64,000 bases of DNA, taken from the NCBI RefSeq assembly GCF_014269205.2, contig NZ_JABWRY020000001.1:4946001-5010000 (forward strand), written 5' to 3'. Below the pieces are notes generated by a model. That model did no database searches. It was not told the DNA's origin and was given only the letters and a program-made list of their open reading frames with translations. This DNA is from Pseudomonas kermanshahensis (GTDB taxonomy: Bacteria > Pseudomonadota > Gammaproteobacteria > Pseudomonadales > Pseudomonadaceae). Shown piece after piece: positions 49,300 through 57,412 of the stretch (position 1 is the first letter of the stretch; the number at the start of each line of letters is the position of its first letter). Both the position numbers and the translations under genes were made by a program.

Positions 49300-49720
49300 A
49301 TTTCTCTCTCGTTTGATTGCATCAGGCCCCACCCATTCCCTCTCACAGGAATAGGTGGCAGCTGTACGCGGGGTGAGAGACCGGCCAAACAAGGAGGAAA
49401 ACCGGCCAGGCACAAGGCCTGCCCGCGCACAGCTACCATGACGGTAAATCTCTTGAATGGAACGGGCTCTCACACCCGGTCGCCAAACCTCAGCGACCCA
49501 GGGAAACTAGCCCCAACGCCCATCATCGACAACAGAGAAACCGCTGCAGCGCCAGTAGGATAATTCCCAAACCCATCCACCACGAAGCATTTAGTTTCAA
49601 GTTCAGAATCCCCCTACAGCCGCATCATATCGCCCTGCCAGCATCCCGATTGAACCCACGCCAAATCTGCGCAGTCCACTTAACAGGCCCACCTTCCAGA
49701 GGCCTTAGAAGGAGACACCC
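49300..49720. other. Gap with no recognisable feature
   Basis: The 420 nt between the small minus-strand gene and the periplasmic protein gene hold no frame with family character, no strong hairpin and no REP that I can support. Only the Shine-Dalgarno AGAAGGAGA at its right end, for the next gene, is clear. Confidence 0.5.
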
Positions 49721-50005
49721 ATGAAAGGTACCGCGCTATCGGCCCTGTTCGCGGCCGCCACCTTGTTGGCATCGCCGGTGTTTGCCGCCGACGACCTCTG
49801 CACCACCAACCTGCAAAAGATCGATGACAGCATGGCCACCGCCGGCGCCACCTCCGAAGGCCTGGACAAAGCCCTGACCGAGCACGTCGACAAAGCCAAG
49901 GCCGCGCAGGCCTCGGGCGACACCAAAGAATGCATCGCCATCACCAGCAAAGTGCTGGAGCGCCTGGAAAAAACCGAAAAAGGCAGCGGCGGCAGCGGTT
50001 CGTGA
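49721..50005 (+). CDS. Small exported protein of unknown function
   Basis: 94 aa with a strong AGAAGGAG 9 nt upstream. MKGTALSALFAAATLLASPVFA is a Sec signal peptide, cleaved before ADDLC. The mature 72 residues are helical, with two cysteines (DLCTTNL and KECIAI) that could form a disulfide, and end in a Gly/Ser tail. I do not recognise the family. Confidence 0.8.
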   Translation: MKGTALSALFAAATLLASPVFAADDLCTTNLQKIDDSMATAGATSEGLDKALTEHVDKAKAAQASGDTKECIAITSKVLERLEKTEKGSGGSGS

Positions 50006-50056
50006 CCCCTGGTGCGGGCGACCGGACCAGTTGTCGACGTCGCCCGCGCAATGGCG

Positions 50057-50062
50057 TATACT
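50057..50062 (+). promoter_or_regulatory. Putative -10 of ssrA
   Basis: TATACT 41 nt before the mature 5' end of tmRNA, consistent with a short 5' leader removed by RNase P. The -35 region is indistinct. Confidence 0.45.
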
Positions 50063-50102
50063 CGCCTCACGTGCCGTAAGGTGCGTTAGCTAGAGCTAGT
50101 GT

Positions 50103-50494
50103 GGGGCCGATTAGGATTCGACGCCGGTAGCGAAACTCTAGGTGCATGCCGAGTTGGTAACAGAACTCGTAAATCCACTGTTGCAACTTTCTATAGTTGC
50201 CAATGACGAAAACTACGAGGGTTACGCTCTCGCTGCGTAAGCAGCTGAGCCCGCTCTCCTGGTAGCTTCGGCTCCAGCAATCATCAGGGGATGCCTGTAA
50301 ACCCGAAATGATTGTCATACAGAACAGGATCGTCGTGTAGCACGTTGGGGGCAAAGCGACTAAAACTTACCCAACTCATCCAAAGCACCCTGCCCGTCGG
50401 GCGGCTGCGGATTAAATCAGTAGACACGGCTAAGCATGTAGTACCGACAGCGGAGTACTGGCGGACGGGGGTTCAAATCCCCCCGGCTCCACCA
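50103..50494 (+). ncRNA. ssrA: Transfer-messenger RNA (tmRNA)
   Basis: About 392 nt from GGGGCCGATTAGGATTCGAC to CGGCTCCACCA. The tRNA-like ends pair (GGGGCCG with CGGCTCC) and carry an encoded CCA; the T-arm is GGGGGTTCAAATCCCCC. The tag-coding frame at 50199-50240 reads ANDENYEGYALAA followed by TAA, the expected hydrophobic -ALAA proteolysis tag. Together with SmpB it rescues stalled ribosomes. Its 3' end is the integration site of the adjacent element. Confidence 0.97.
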
Positions 50495-50497
50495 AAT
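50480..50497. repeat. Left attachment site (attL) of the ssrA element
   Basis: CCCCCGGCTCCACCAAAT, the 3' end of ssrA plus 3 nt. An identical 18-bp copy lies at 60920-60937. The integrase gene starts 185 nt inside. Confidence 0.93.
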
Positions 50498-50505
50498 GAT
50501 CAAAC

Positions 50506-50531
50506 AAAGACGTCCACGGACGTCTTTTTTT
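50506..50531 (+). terminator. Element-borne terminator of ssrA
   Basis: AAAGACGTCC-AC-GGACGTCTTT followed by T-run, 12 nt after the CCA. It stands at the same distance from the repeat as the terminator past attR and replaces it for the intact ssrA gene. Confidence 0.88.
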
Positions 50532-50608
50532 GTGCCTGGAAGTCAGTGAAATCAAGGGTTTACCGCTCTTTTGAGGGCCACAACGGTTTTTTGAGTTCCA
50601 GCCATCCC

Positions 50609-50658
50609 GGTATTCCCGGTGGTATTCCAGCCTACCTGGGGCTAATCTTGGGAATACC
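50609..50658. promoter_or_regulatory. Candidate integrase arm-type sites, left end
   Basis: GGTATTCC at 50609-50616 and 50621-50628 (12 bp apart), with an inverted copy GGAATACC at 50651-50658, all between attL and the integrase start. The same motif with the same 12-bp spacing occurs near attR. Confidence 0.55.
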
Positions 50659-50682
50659 AAAAGGTGTCATGGAGCTTCTCCC

Positions 50683-51939
50683 ATGTGCGCTCAAACAGCT
50701 CGCCTCTCCGACCGCCAGCTCAAGGCGGTCAAGCCCAGAGACAAGGACTACGTCCTCACGGATGGCGACGGCCTCCAGCTCCGAGTCCGGGTCAACCGCT
50801 CGATGCAGTGGAATTTCAACTACAGGCATCCGATCACCAAGAATCGAATTAACATGGCGCTCGGCTCCTACCCCGAGGTCTCTCTGGCGCAAGCTCGGCG
50901 GAAAGCGGTTGAGGCTAGGGAAGTACTTGCGCAGGGGATCGACCCCAAAGCTCAGCGCAATGATCTCGCACAGGCAAAGCTAGCCGAGACGGAACATACG
51001 TTCGAGAAAGTAGCTAGCGCCTGGTTCGAGCTGAAAAAGGACTCGGTCACGCCGGCCTATGCCGAGGACATCTGGCGCTCACTCACGCTGCACGTTTTTC
51101 CGAGCATGAAATCGACTCCGATCTCAGAAGTCAGCGCACCGATGGTGATAAAAATCCTGCGCCCTATCGAAGCCAAAGGCAGCTTGGAAACGGTGAAGCG
51201 GCTTAGCCAGCGCCTCAACGAGATCATGACCTACGGGGTCAATTCGGGAATGATTTTCGCGAACCCGCTTAGCGGGATTCGGGCGGTATTCAAGAAACCG
51301 AAGAAAGAAAACATGGCGGCGCTACCACCCGAGGAGCTTCCTGAACTCATGCTGGAAATAGCGAACGCCAGTATCAAGCGCACGACCCGCTGCCTGATCG
51401 AATGGCAGTTGCACACCATGACTCGCCCAGCCGAGGCGGCGACTACTCGTTGGACAGACATCGATTTTGAAAGGCGTGTCTGGACCATCCCGCCAGAGCG
51501 GATGAAGAAGCGTCGCCCGCACAGCATCCCGTTGAGCGATCAAGCCATGTCATTGCTGGAGATACTGAAGTCTCACAGTGGTCATCGGGAATACGTCTTC
51601 CCGGCAGACCGAAACCCTCGTACTCATGCCAATAGCCAGACCGCCAACATGGCATTGAAACGCATGGGCTTTCAGGACCGCTTGGTCAGCCACGGCATGC
51701 GCTCGATGGCCAGCACCATATTAAATGAACATGGGTGGGACCCGGAGCTCATCGAAGTGGCGTTGGCGCACGTCGACAAGGATGAGGTGCGCAGTGCCTA
51801 CAACCGAGCCGACTACATCGAGCGACGACGGCCGATGATGGCTTGGTGGAGTGAGTACATCCAGAAGGCCGCCACCGGCAGCCTGCTTGCCTCAGCATAT
51901 GGCCAAGTCAGAGACAAGAACGTGGTGCCGATCCGCTAG
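50683..51939 (+). CDS. P4-type tyrosine integrase
   Basis: 418 aa. It catalyses site-specific insertion and excision at ssrA. N-terminal arm-binding DUF4102 domain (residues 1-90: LSDRQLKAVKPRDKDYVLTDGDGLQLRV, MALGSYPEVSLAQAR), a SAM-like core-binding domain (about 105-205), then the catalytic domain: Arg248 in TMTRPAEA, HGMRSMAS with His337/Arg340, His363 in LAHVDKDEVR, and nucleophile probably Tyr373 in SAYNRADY. All expected residues are present, so it appears intact. It sits 185 nt from attL, the usual arrangement. Confidence 0.95.
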   Translation: MCAQTARLSDRQLKAVKPRDKDYVLTDGDGLQLRVRVNRSMQWNFNYRHPITKNRINMALGSYPEVSLAQARRKAVEAREVLAQGIDPKAQRNDLAQAKLAETEHTFEKVASAWFELKKDSVTPAYAEDIWRSLTLHVFPSMKSTPISEVSAPMVIKILRPIEAKGSLETVKRLSQRLNEIMTYGVNSGMIFANPLSGIRAVFKKPKKENMAALPPEELPELMLEIANASIKRTTRCLIEWQLHTMTRPAEAATTRWTDIDFERRVWTIPPERMKKRRPHSIPLSDQAMSLLEILKSHSGHREYVFPADRNPRTHANSQTANMALKRMGFQDRLVSHGMRSMASTILNEHGWDPELIEVALAHVDKDEVRSAYNRADYIERRRPMMAWWSEYIQKAATGSLLASAYGQVRDKNVVPIR

Positions 51940-52025
51940 CGCTGTAAAGGCGCAATAACGGCGGCGACAGCAACTGAGCGCTCAAGATTCAGGGAAAGCA
52001 GTCTCGTTTCCCGCTTTTCAGCACG

Positions 52026-52070
52026 GGTCCATCCAAACAGGGCTGCAAAGCCGCCCTGTTTGGATGGACC
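52026..52070 (+). terminator. 18-bp perfect hairpin downstream of the integrase
   Basis: Arms 52026-52043 and 52053-52070 are exact reverse complements (GGTCCATCCAAACAGGGC). The following TCACTTT is a poor T-tract. Probably the integrase terminator; other roles are open. Confidence 0.5.
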
Positions 52071-52427
52071 TCACTTTGAAGAGCTAAAAGCTAAGACGTT
52101 GTCCGGGGTTTACCACGGAATTCCACCGATGGATAATCGCTTTTCACGTTCCCAAGAGCGCTGAGCATCGGCCCTTGACCGCGTTCATCCGCAGGCGTAG
52201 AACTGGCCGTGCAAGCGCTGTCGATGACAGCACCCCAGGTGACCCGAGCCTTCAAGGTCACGCCGCTCTCGCGGTGGTTCTCCCCAAGGGCGATTCGCAT
52301 CCGGTAGCTCGCCCGGTCACTACCCATGTGATGGATGCTCTTACACATTTAGCGCTCGTGCGCCAGATACACCGTACCTCGTTGCCCTGCAGCAACCTAT
52401 CCGCTTGGCCAAATATTGCGCCAACCT

Positions 52428-52461
52428 GTGCCCGTCTCTTTCTGTGGAAAGAGACGGGCAC
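52428..52461. repeat. 15-bp perfect inverted repeat
   Basis: GTGCCCGTCTCTTTC, loop TGTG, GAAAGAGACGGGCAC. No gene adjoins it directly. No long T-run follows on either strand. Confidence 0.6.
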
Positions 52462-52883
52462 TTCTAACACTGCTGCAGCCCTGATCGCCCAAGGCTTTGC
52501 GGCATTCCCCCTCGTGACAATCGGCGTGACAAACGCCGATGTCACCAGCAACAGCGCTGTAGATGATGGTGCCGCAGACCAAGGAATGGACTGCACCTGA
52601 CTGACAGTCAGGTATGCCCCAGTCATCGCATTGCTGCTTGCACATGGCTCAGGATCTTCAGGCGCTGGTTTAGTCAGCCAGCACTGCCTCCACCCGCCCA
52701 CCGGCAACGGTGTTCAGGAGGCCAGATCATGAGATGCCCTTGCTCCCGGATGTAAGGAGCCGCCAGTCCCGCGTAGTGGACATTCCCCACAGGTCGCAGG
52801 GGCCTTGATCCCTGATAACACTCAACATTCTTGGCGGGATGACGTGGGGCGAGGATCGGAGATCGGAGGATGAGGTGAGCGAC

Positions 52884-53864
52884 ATGGCATTGGTGGGTAG
52901 ACGTGATGGCCGCAATTTCGGCTATGGCAGGCAATTGAGCTATGCAGGGCCGCAGGCGCTGAAAGACATGTTCGGCGGTGGCCACTACGGTACGGTCAAG
53001 GCGCATAGTGATCGATGGCAGGCATTCGTGAAGTGGTGCCGCTCCGAACGAGGGCCAGGTATCAATGATGCGCGGATGATTGATCGGGAGGTGCTGGCCG
53101 ACTATGCGGCGTACCTGTGCGACATGGTTAGGCGCGGTGACCTTGCTGTCAGCACCGCACAAAATCGCCTATCCAGCGTTAACAGGACCATGTCGGCGCT
53201 TCGCGGTGATCAGTACGTGAAATTGCCCAGTCCAAGCAAGGCATTGGGTATGCAGCGCATCGGAGTTCGCCAATCGGCTCCGCAAGGCCAAGACCGCGCA
53301 CAGGTTAAGCAGATCGTCGATGCGCTTTGTCGCGATCATCAGCAACGGGCCGCAGCGATTGTTCTGTTGGCGCGAGCTACCGGCATGCGCCTGCGTGAGG
53401 CCATCCTGGCTGATCTGCCACGGCTAACCCGTGAGGCTAACGACCTAGGCAGAATTAACATTCAGGATGGCACCAAAGGTGGCCGAGCCGGGGCCTCGGC
53501 GCCACGTTGGATTACGGTGGACGACCAGGTTCAAGGTGCACTTGGATTTGCAAGGCAGGTGTCACCTGCAGGAAGCCGCAACCTGATTGCACCTAACGAA
53601 AGCTATCTGAATGTTTTGCAAGCAATCATCCGTCCTGCACGGGACGTCTTGCATGCACACAACCTCAAGGGCCTCCATGAGCTACGAGCGGCGTACGCAT
53701 GTGAGCGCTACGAGCATATCACCCAACACCCCGCGCCCATCAGTGGCGGCCAATCTTGTCAGATAAATAAGCACCTAGATCGAGGGGCCAGAATGCAAAT
53801 CAGCTATGAGCTTGGGCACGGTCGGATCGACGTAGTCGCGGCCTACATTGGAGGACGGTCATGA
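52884..53864 (+). CDS. Second integrase-domain (Integrase_1-type) protein
   Basis: 326 aa from the ATG giving MALVGRRDGRNFGYGRQLS, preceded by GAGGTGAG; an ATG 45 nt upstream is an alternative. An N-terminal SAM-like domain (YGTVKAHSDRWQAFVKWCRS...) precedes a divergent tyrosine-recombinase domain: Arg169 in ATGMRLREAI, His265/Arg268 in LHELRAAYAC, His312 in YELGHGRIDV, Tyr321 in AAYIGG. The catalytic set is present. Such proteins occur in pseudomonad islands beside the main integrase; the role is not established. Overlaps the next gene by 4 nt. Confidence 0.82.
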   Translation: MALVGRRDGRNFGYGRQLSYAGPQALKDMFGGGHYGTVKAHSDRWQAFVKWCRSERGPGINDARMIDREVLADYAAYLCDMVRRGDLAVSTAQNRLSSVNRTMSALRGDQYVKLPSPSKALGMQRIGVRQSAPQGQDRAQVKQIVDALCRDHQQRAAAIVLLARATGMRLREAILADLPRLTREANDLGRINIQDGTKGGRAGASAPRWITVDDQVQGALGFARQVSPAGSRNLIAPNESYLNVLQAIIRPARDVLHAHNLKGLHELRAAYACERYEHITQHPAPISGGQSCQINKHLDRGARMQISYELGHGRIDVVAAYIGGRS

Positions 53865-54142
53865 GTAAGCTATTCGATATGGAGTTGTTCTTGGCTGGCG
53901 TGTTGACTGGCTCGTTTGCGACGCGGCAACGCCATTTGCGGCAGGCGAAGTTTATCCAAGCTGAGATAGCTAAACGTTGGCAGCGAGAAACTCCTTGGGC
54001 CTGGCAGAGAAAGCATGTGGTTTGGTTTCTTACCCATCACCTTGATCAATACAGTAAAGCGACCCAGTATTACTATTTGCTGACCGTACAACTACTCGCT
54101 CGTCGTTTAGAAAAACCATGGACTTTTCATCTTTTAAATTAA
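53861..54142 (+). CDS. Small basic partner of the integrase-domain protein
   Basis: 93 aa, starting inside the stop of the preceding gene (ATGA overlap), so translationally coupled. Rich in Arg, Trp, Gln and His (FATRQRHLRQAKFIQAEIAKRWQ, QRKHVVWFLTHHLDQYSKATQYYYLLTVQLLARRLEK), predicted all-helical; the pattern recalls the SAM-like DNA-binding part of recombinases but no catalytic motif is present. Its 3' end is 11 nt from the convergent mcrC-like gene. Function unknown. Confidence 0.75.
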   Translation: MSKLFDMELFLAGVLTGSFATRQRHLRQAKFIQAEIAKRWQRETPWAWQRKHVVWFLTHHLDQYSKATQYYYLLTVQLLARRLEKPWTFHLLN

Positions 54143-54153
54143 GCATCTAAAAC

Positions 54154-55536
54154 TCAAGAAGCCATAAGCTTCAATTCCGCAGCAATCTCAGATAAGCACT
54201 CTTCAACAACTTCGCATTCACCCTTATGAAGCAACATCTTAAGTACATCCTGTAGCTGAATAGGAAGCACTTTTAGAGACGGTCTTGAGACCCCACTGTT
54301 TGTTTCACACCAAACAACAGTCCGGCTTTTAATATCAGGGGGTGCGACATCACTTGGCGATAGTTTAGGCGCTATAATAATGGCTCTAGGTGGAATGCTT
54401 TGACTGAAAACTGCTTGCAGCCTAGACTGGTAAAAAAACAGCTGGTAAATATCTTCGTTCGTGACCTTACCTAAAGGTTCGCTTGAATTCTGGGGAGAGC
54501 TTTCTACATACCTAGGTTTGAATTTTGCGTCGATTACGCCTACCGGTTTAATTCCCTTGTAAACAGTGATATCTGGCTCTACCTTTCGATATGTTTTCCC
54601 TGTCTCATCAATTAGAGCATGGCGGTCAGCGTTCTTAAATACCAGTCGGAGACCCAGCTTAGCTGCATAAGGAGCTAACAATCTCAAGAGGAACGATTCG
54701 AAGAGTGAAGGGATCGAAAAATCAAGATCATTCAGCCTGGCGCTGCCGGTTTCAGTTAAATCGAGAGGTGTTACCCCAAGAACCAAAGCTTTTGTTATCT
54801 GAATTAGCGGTCGATAACTTTCAGTTAGGCGAGAAATATTCCGATCAGCCAAATCAAAGTCCGTTGGAAGCAGGTGGCCTTTCGATGAAATTTGGCGCCA
54901 AATAAAGAGCTGAGTCGATGCAGCAGAAGCTTTTGAAGTTTTCTCTAAAATAGTTGAGGCCACCTCCAAGCCGGCAAGAACAATCCTATTGAGAAGATTG
55001 TCAGCATCCTGCTCGAAAACCCGGCACCTTAGCCCCTCTAACGGATGCCGCCCAAAATTCTTAGACCAAACAATATTACCACGAAGATTTTTTGTAAAAG
55101 TTTCTTTTTTCACATAAGCTTTCGAAATATGCCCTTGAAGCAAGCTTTCCGCTTGAGCCACCAATATAGATGACATTACGCTCAAAAACATGTCATGCTT
55201 AAGCACTCCAACTTTAACACCACTAAAATTTTCTAGATTAAACTTTCGCAATTCACCATGAGTTGCATAAAGCACCAACAATAGAAAAACATCAGCACCA
55301 AATGGAGGGGACGTTGTTATTGTGTAAGGCCCAATTTTTACCCTACCCACGATTAACCGGCTAGAATGCTTGATCCTTACCTTGCCATCACCTATGTCAG
55401 TTACGTCAACAATCTTTTGTATAATCCTTCGTTGAACCGGATCAGACAGTACGTGAGAGACCCCCATTAATACATGCTCAGCGCCTCCCTCTACCACGAC
55501 ATGAAAGCCTGGATCTATTCTAGCTTGAGCAAACAT
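54154..55536 (-). CDS. McrC-like PD-(D/E)xK restriction nuclease subunit
   Basis: 460 aa. N-terminal region fits McrC (VDVTDIGDGKVRIKHSSRLIVGRVKIGPYTITTSPPFG, then the VLYATHG segment); the C-terminal half holds the nuclease site: VEPDITVYKGIKP with Asp322 and VGVIDAKFKPR with Asp336 and Lys338. In E. coli McrC supplies the cutting activity to the McrB motor. Its ATG overlaps the stop of the mcrB-like gene by 1 nt (TAATG), so the two are coupled. With two methyltransferase genes upstream, it is probably the LlaJI.R2-like subunit rather than a type IV enzyme. Low GC. Confidence 0.9.
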   Translation of the reverse strand: MFAQARIDPGFHVVVEGGAEHVLMGVSHVLSDPVQRRIIQKIVDVTDIGDGKVRIKHSSRLIVGRVKIGPYTITTSPPFGADVFLLLVLYATHGELRKFNLENFSGVKVGVLKHDMFLSVMSSILVAQAESLLQGHISKAYVKKETFTKNLRGNIVWSKNFGRHPLEGLRCRVFEQDADNLLNRIVLAGLEVASTILEKTSKASAASTQLFIWRQISSKGHLLPTDFDLADRNISRLTESYRPLIQITKALVLGVTPLDLTETGSARLNDLDFSIPSLFESFLLRLLAPYAAKLGLRLVFKNADRHALIDETGKTYRKVEPDITVYKGIKPVGVIDAKFKPRYVESSPQNSSEPLGKVTNEDIYQLFFYQSRLQAVFSQSIPPRAIIIAPKLSPSDVAPPDIKSRTVVWCETNSGVSRPSLKVLPIQLQDVLKMLLHKGECEVVEECLSEIAAELKLMAS

Positions 55537-57389
55537 TAAATTTCACTCGACTCGTAGCTACTTTTTGTTAGATCACCTTCGGCAAGCCAGTCATTTGAAA
55601 AAGTCGCAGCGTCATTAATTCCTAGCCATTCGCGCAAAGCCTGCATGAAATCGGAATCACTTTTATGGGGGAATTTACCATCTGTATTGACCAACCCCCC
55701 CAAGACCCTTTGAACTCTATGCTTATCTAAATAACAATATTCTGAAATCAATGGGATGATATCAAACTCAAAACGCTTACGGAGGCTGGATATCGGAGCA
55801 TCTTCACTTGCATCAACTTTAAGAAGTGCTTGACCAATGCTTCTGTCTGACTCTATTCCAGATTCCGACAACTTATCATTTAATTGATTAAGAATATCCC
55901 CCAATGGTATTCCGCAGACAGAGTCAGCCCAGGTCGATATATTCTCAAACGCTGTGGAATCAGGTGGAAAATCTACAAAAGCGAATCGACGCCTCATTGC
56001 AACATCAAGAAGACTAATACTTTTATCCGCAGTATTCATGGTGCCTAAAAAATAAATATTTTGAGGCACGTAGAAATCGGCTTCTGGCTGCTGCGCTAAG
56101 AAACACCTAATGCCACGTTTATCACTTTCAATATAAGTTATTAGCTCTCCAAAAATCCTTGATATATCACCTCTATTTATTTCATCAATCACCAGCAGAA
56201 CTTTTTTATTTTCAATTTCTATCTTTCTAGCTTGGTCAGCCGCGACCAAAAAAATACCATTTTTCAGCGAAAATAATGATGGATTATCAGACTTAGGCCT
56301 ATACCCTTGAACAAAATCTTCATATCCGTAAGATGGGTGAAATGTAACCTTGAAGACACTTCCAGCACCATTAATCCGCTCCCATTCGGAGGCAAGATTT
56401 AATGAGGCATGAGTTTTCCCTGTTCCAGGAGGACCATAGAAAACAACATTATGGCGCTCTAGGACAAGCTCATATAGGTGCTTACAACTTTCAATTACAG
56501 TGGGTTCATGAGTTTCAGATTCATAGCTACTGTTCAGTGACTCAGCGGTCCCGAAGTAAGAAAACCACTCCTGATCTGTCTCGAACGCATTGTAAACTGG
56601 TGCCGATTTAACTTCCTGGGCGAGCAAATCTATAATGTCGTCGTGGATCTTCCAATATCCCCCTCCAGTCCGCCCAGGCATTACCATCAGTAACTCACCC
56701 AGGCCTGCACGCTTGAACCATGGAGTTGTTTTTTGGTCTCGGACTTGCCCAGAAGGATCTCGGTCATCAGGCGCGCTAGATTGGTCATACGCTCTCTCGC
56801 GAAGCCTAGTAACGGGCCCTCCGCCCGTGACGGGATCATATCCTGGCTCTAATCTGGCTCTTCGTATTTTTGAAATGGCGGCATCCAAATCAGAATGCTT
56901 AAGTACCCACATCAATTCTCGATTCAGCTCGTCCCAGTGCAGTTTCCCATCAAGCTCGATGGCGGCCTTCCATAACGCCCAATAAGGGTGGATATCGCAG
57001 TGATCAGGGTATCTTCCGCCATCTAAAATGTCAGCAGGATTTCGTAGCTGATATTTACGAAGGACAGATATAGCTTGTTTAGCCAGCAGCCTCCTATATT
57101 CCTTAGCGGCATTTTTTTGAGCTGAGCGGATCGTTAAACCTAAATCAGTAAGCTGAGTATTACCGTCTGAGTCTGGATACAACAACCCCATACGCTCAAA
57201 CATTTTATGCCAGCGTCGAGGCCGACTAAGATTGTCTCCTGATGATGTTTTGACAACACCATCAAGAGTGCCCCTCTTTCCCTCAGCTCTCATTATGGCG
57301 TCGAGCTGTGTGCCAATTTCGACTTTAAACTCAAACCCTACTGTAGTTGGGCTATCACGATCAGGAGCCTGCCAGCGGTCAAAAATCAT
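55536..57389 (-). CDS. McrB-like AAA+ NTPase restriction subunit
   Basis: 617 aa. C-terminal AAA+ motor of the McrB group: Walker A GPPGTGKT at 319-326, the segment VTFHPSYGYEDFVQGYRP, Walker B LLVIDEINRGDISRIFGE at 398-415, and MNTADKS at 451-457 with LDVAMRRRFAF, the signature linked to GTP use in McrB. The N-terminal 250 residues look like a winged-helix and helical DNA-recognition region (KVEIGTQLDAIMRAEGKRGTLDGVV, GLLYPDSDGNTQLTDLGLTIRSAQK) and not the methyl-cytosine-flipping domain of E. coli McrB. This would be the motor and specificity subunit. Encoded 23 nt after the second methyltransferase. Confidence 0.9.
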   Translation of the reverse strand: MIFDRWQAPDRDSPTTVGFEFKVEIGTQLDAIMRAEGKRGTLDGVVKTSSGDNLSRPRRWHKMFERMGLLYPDSDGNTQLTDLGLTIRSAQKNAAKEYRRLLAKQAISVLRKYQLRNPADILDGGRYPDHCDIHPYWALWKAAIELDGKLHWDELNRELMWVLKHSDLDAAISKIRRARLEPGYDPVTGGGPVTRLRERAYDQSSAPDDRDPSGQVRDQKTTPWFKRAGLGELLMVMPGRTGGGYWKIHDDIIDLLAQEVKSAPVYNAFETDQEWFSYFGTAESLNSSYESETHEPTVIESCKHLYELVLERHNVVFYGPPGTGKTHASLNLASEWERINGAGSVFKVTFHPSYGYEDFVQGYRPKSDNPSLFSLKNGIFLVAADQARKIEIENKKVLLVIDEINRGDISRIFGELITYIESDKRGIRCFLAQQPEADFYVPQNIYFLGTMNTADKSISLLDVAMRRRFAFVDFPPDSTAFENISTWADSVCGIPLGDILNQLNDKLSESGIESDRSIGQALLKVDASEDAPISSLRKRFEFDIIPLISEYCYLDKHRVQRVLGGLVNTDGKFPHKSDSDFMQALREWLGINDAATFSNDWLAEGDLTKSSYESSEI

Positions 57390-57412
57390 ATATTAGCTCT
57401 TTCCATGAACAA

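Larger units (their letters stand above)
51940..52883. other. Gene-poor stretch with three strong hairpins
   Basis: About 940 nt between the integrase and the second recombinase gene. Open frames exist on both strands (for example 52175-52600 + and 52258-52707 -), but none shows a family pattern or a good ribosome-binding site. Three inverted repeats stand out: 52026-52070 (18-bp perfect stem), 52428-52461 (15-bp perfect stem, 4-nt loop) and 52595-52613 (8-bp stem). It could hold terminators, a small RNA, or remnants of deleted genes. Confidence 0.5.

Noticed and set aside
49300..49473. N-terminal extension of the small minus-strand protein to 140 aa
   Set aside because: The added residues look random, and the ATG at 49299 begins the conserved KKIVPDPP opening.
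52175..52707. Overlapping frames on both strands in the integrase-recombinase gap
   Set aside because: No family motif, no good ribosome-binding site, and perfect hairpins run through them; coding on either strand cannot be supported.
54154..57389. The mcrB/mcrC-like pair as a stand-alone type IV (modified-DNA) restriction system
   Set aside because: They are in one tight operon with two C5-methyltransferases whose products a type IV McrBC might attack, and the McrB N-terminal part does not look like the methyl-cytosine reader. The LlaJI-like reading fits better, though it is not proven.
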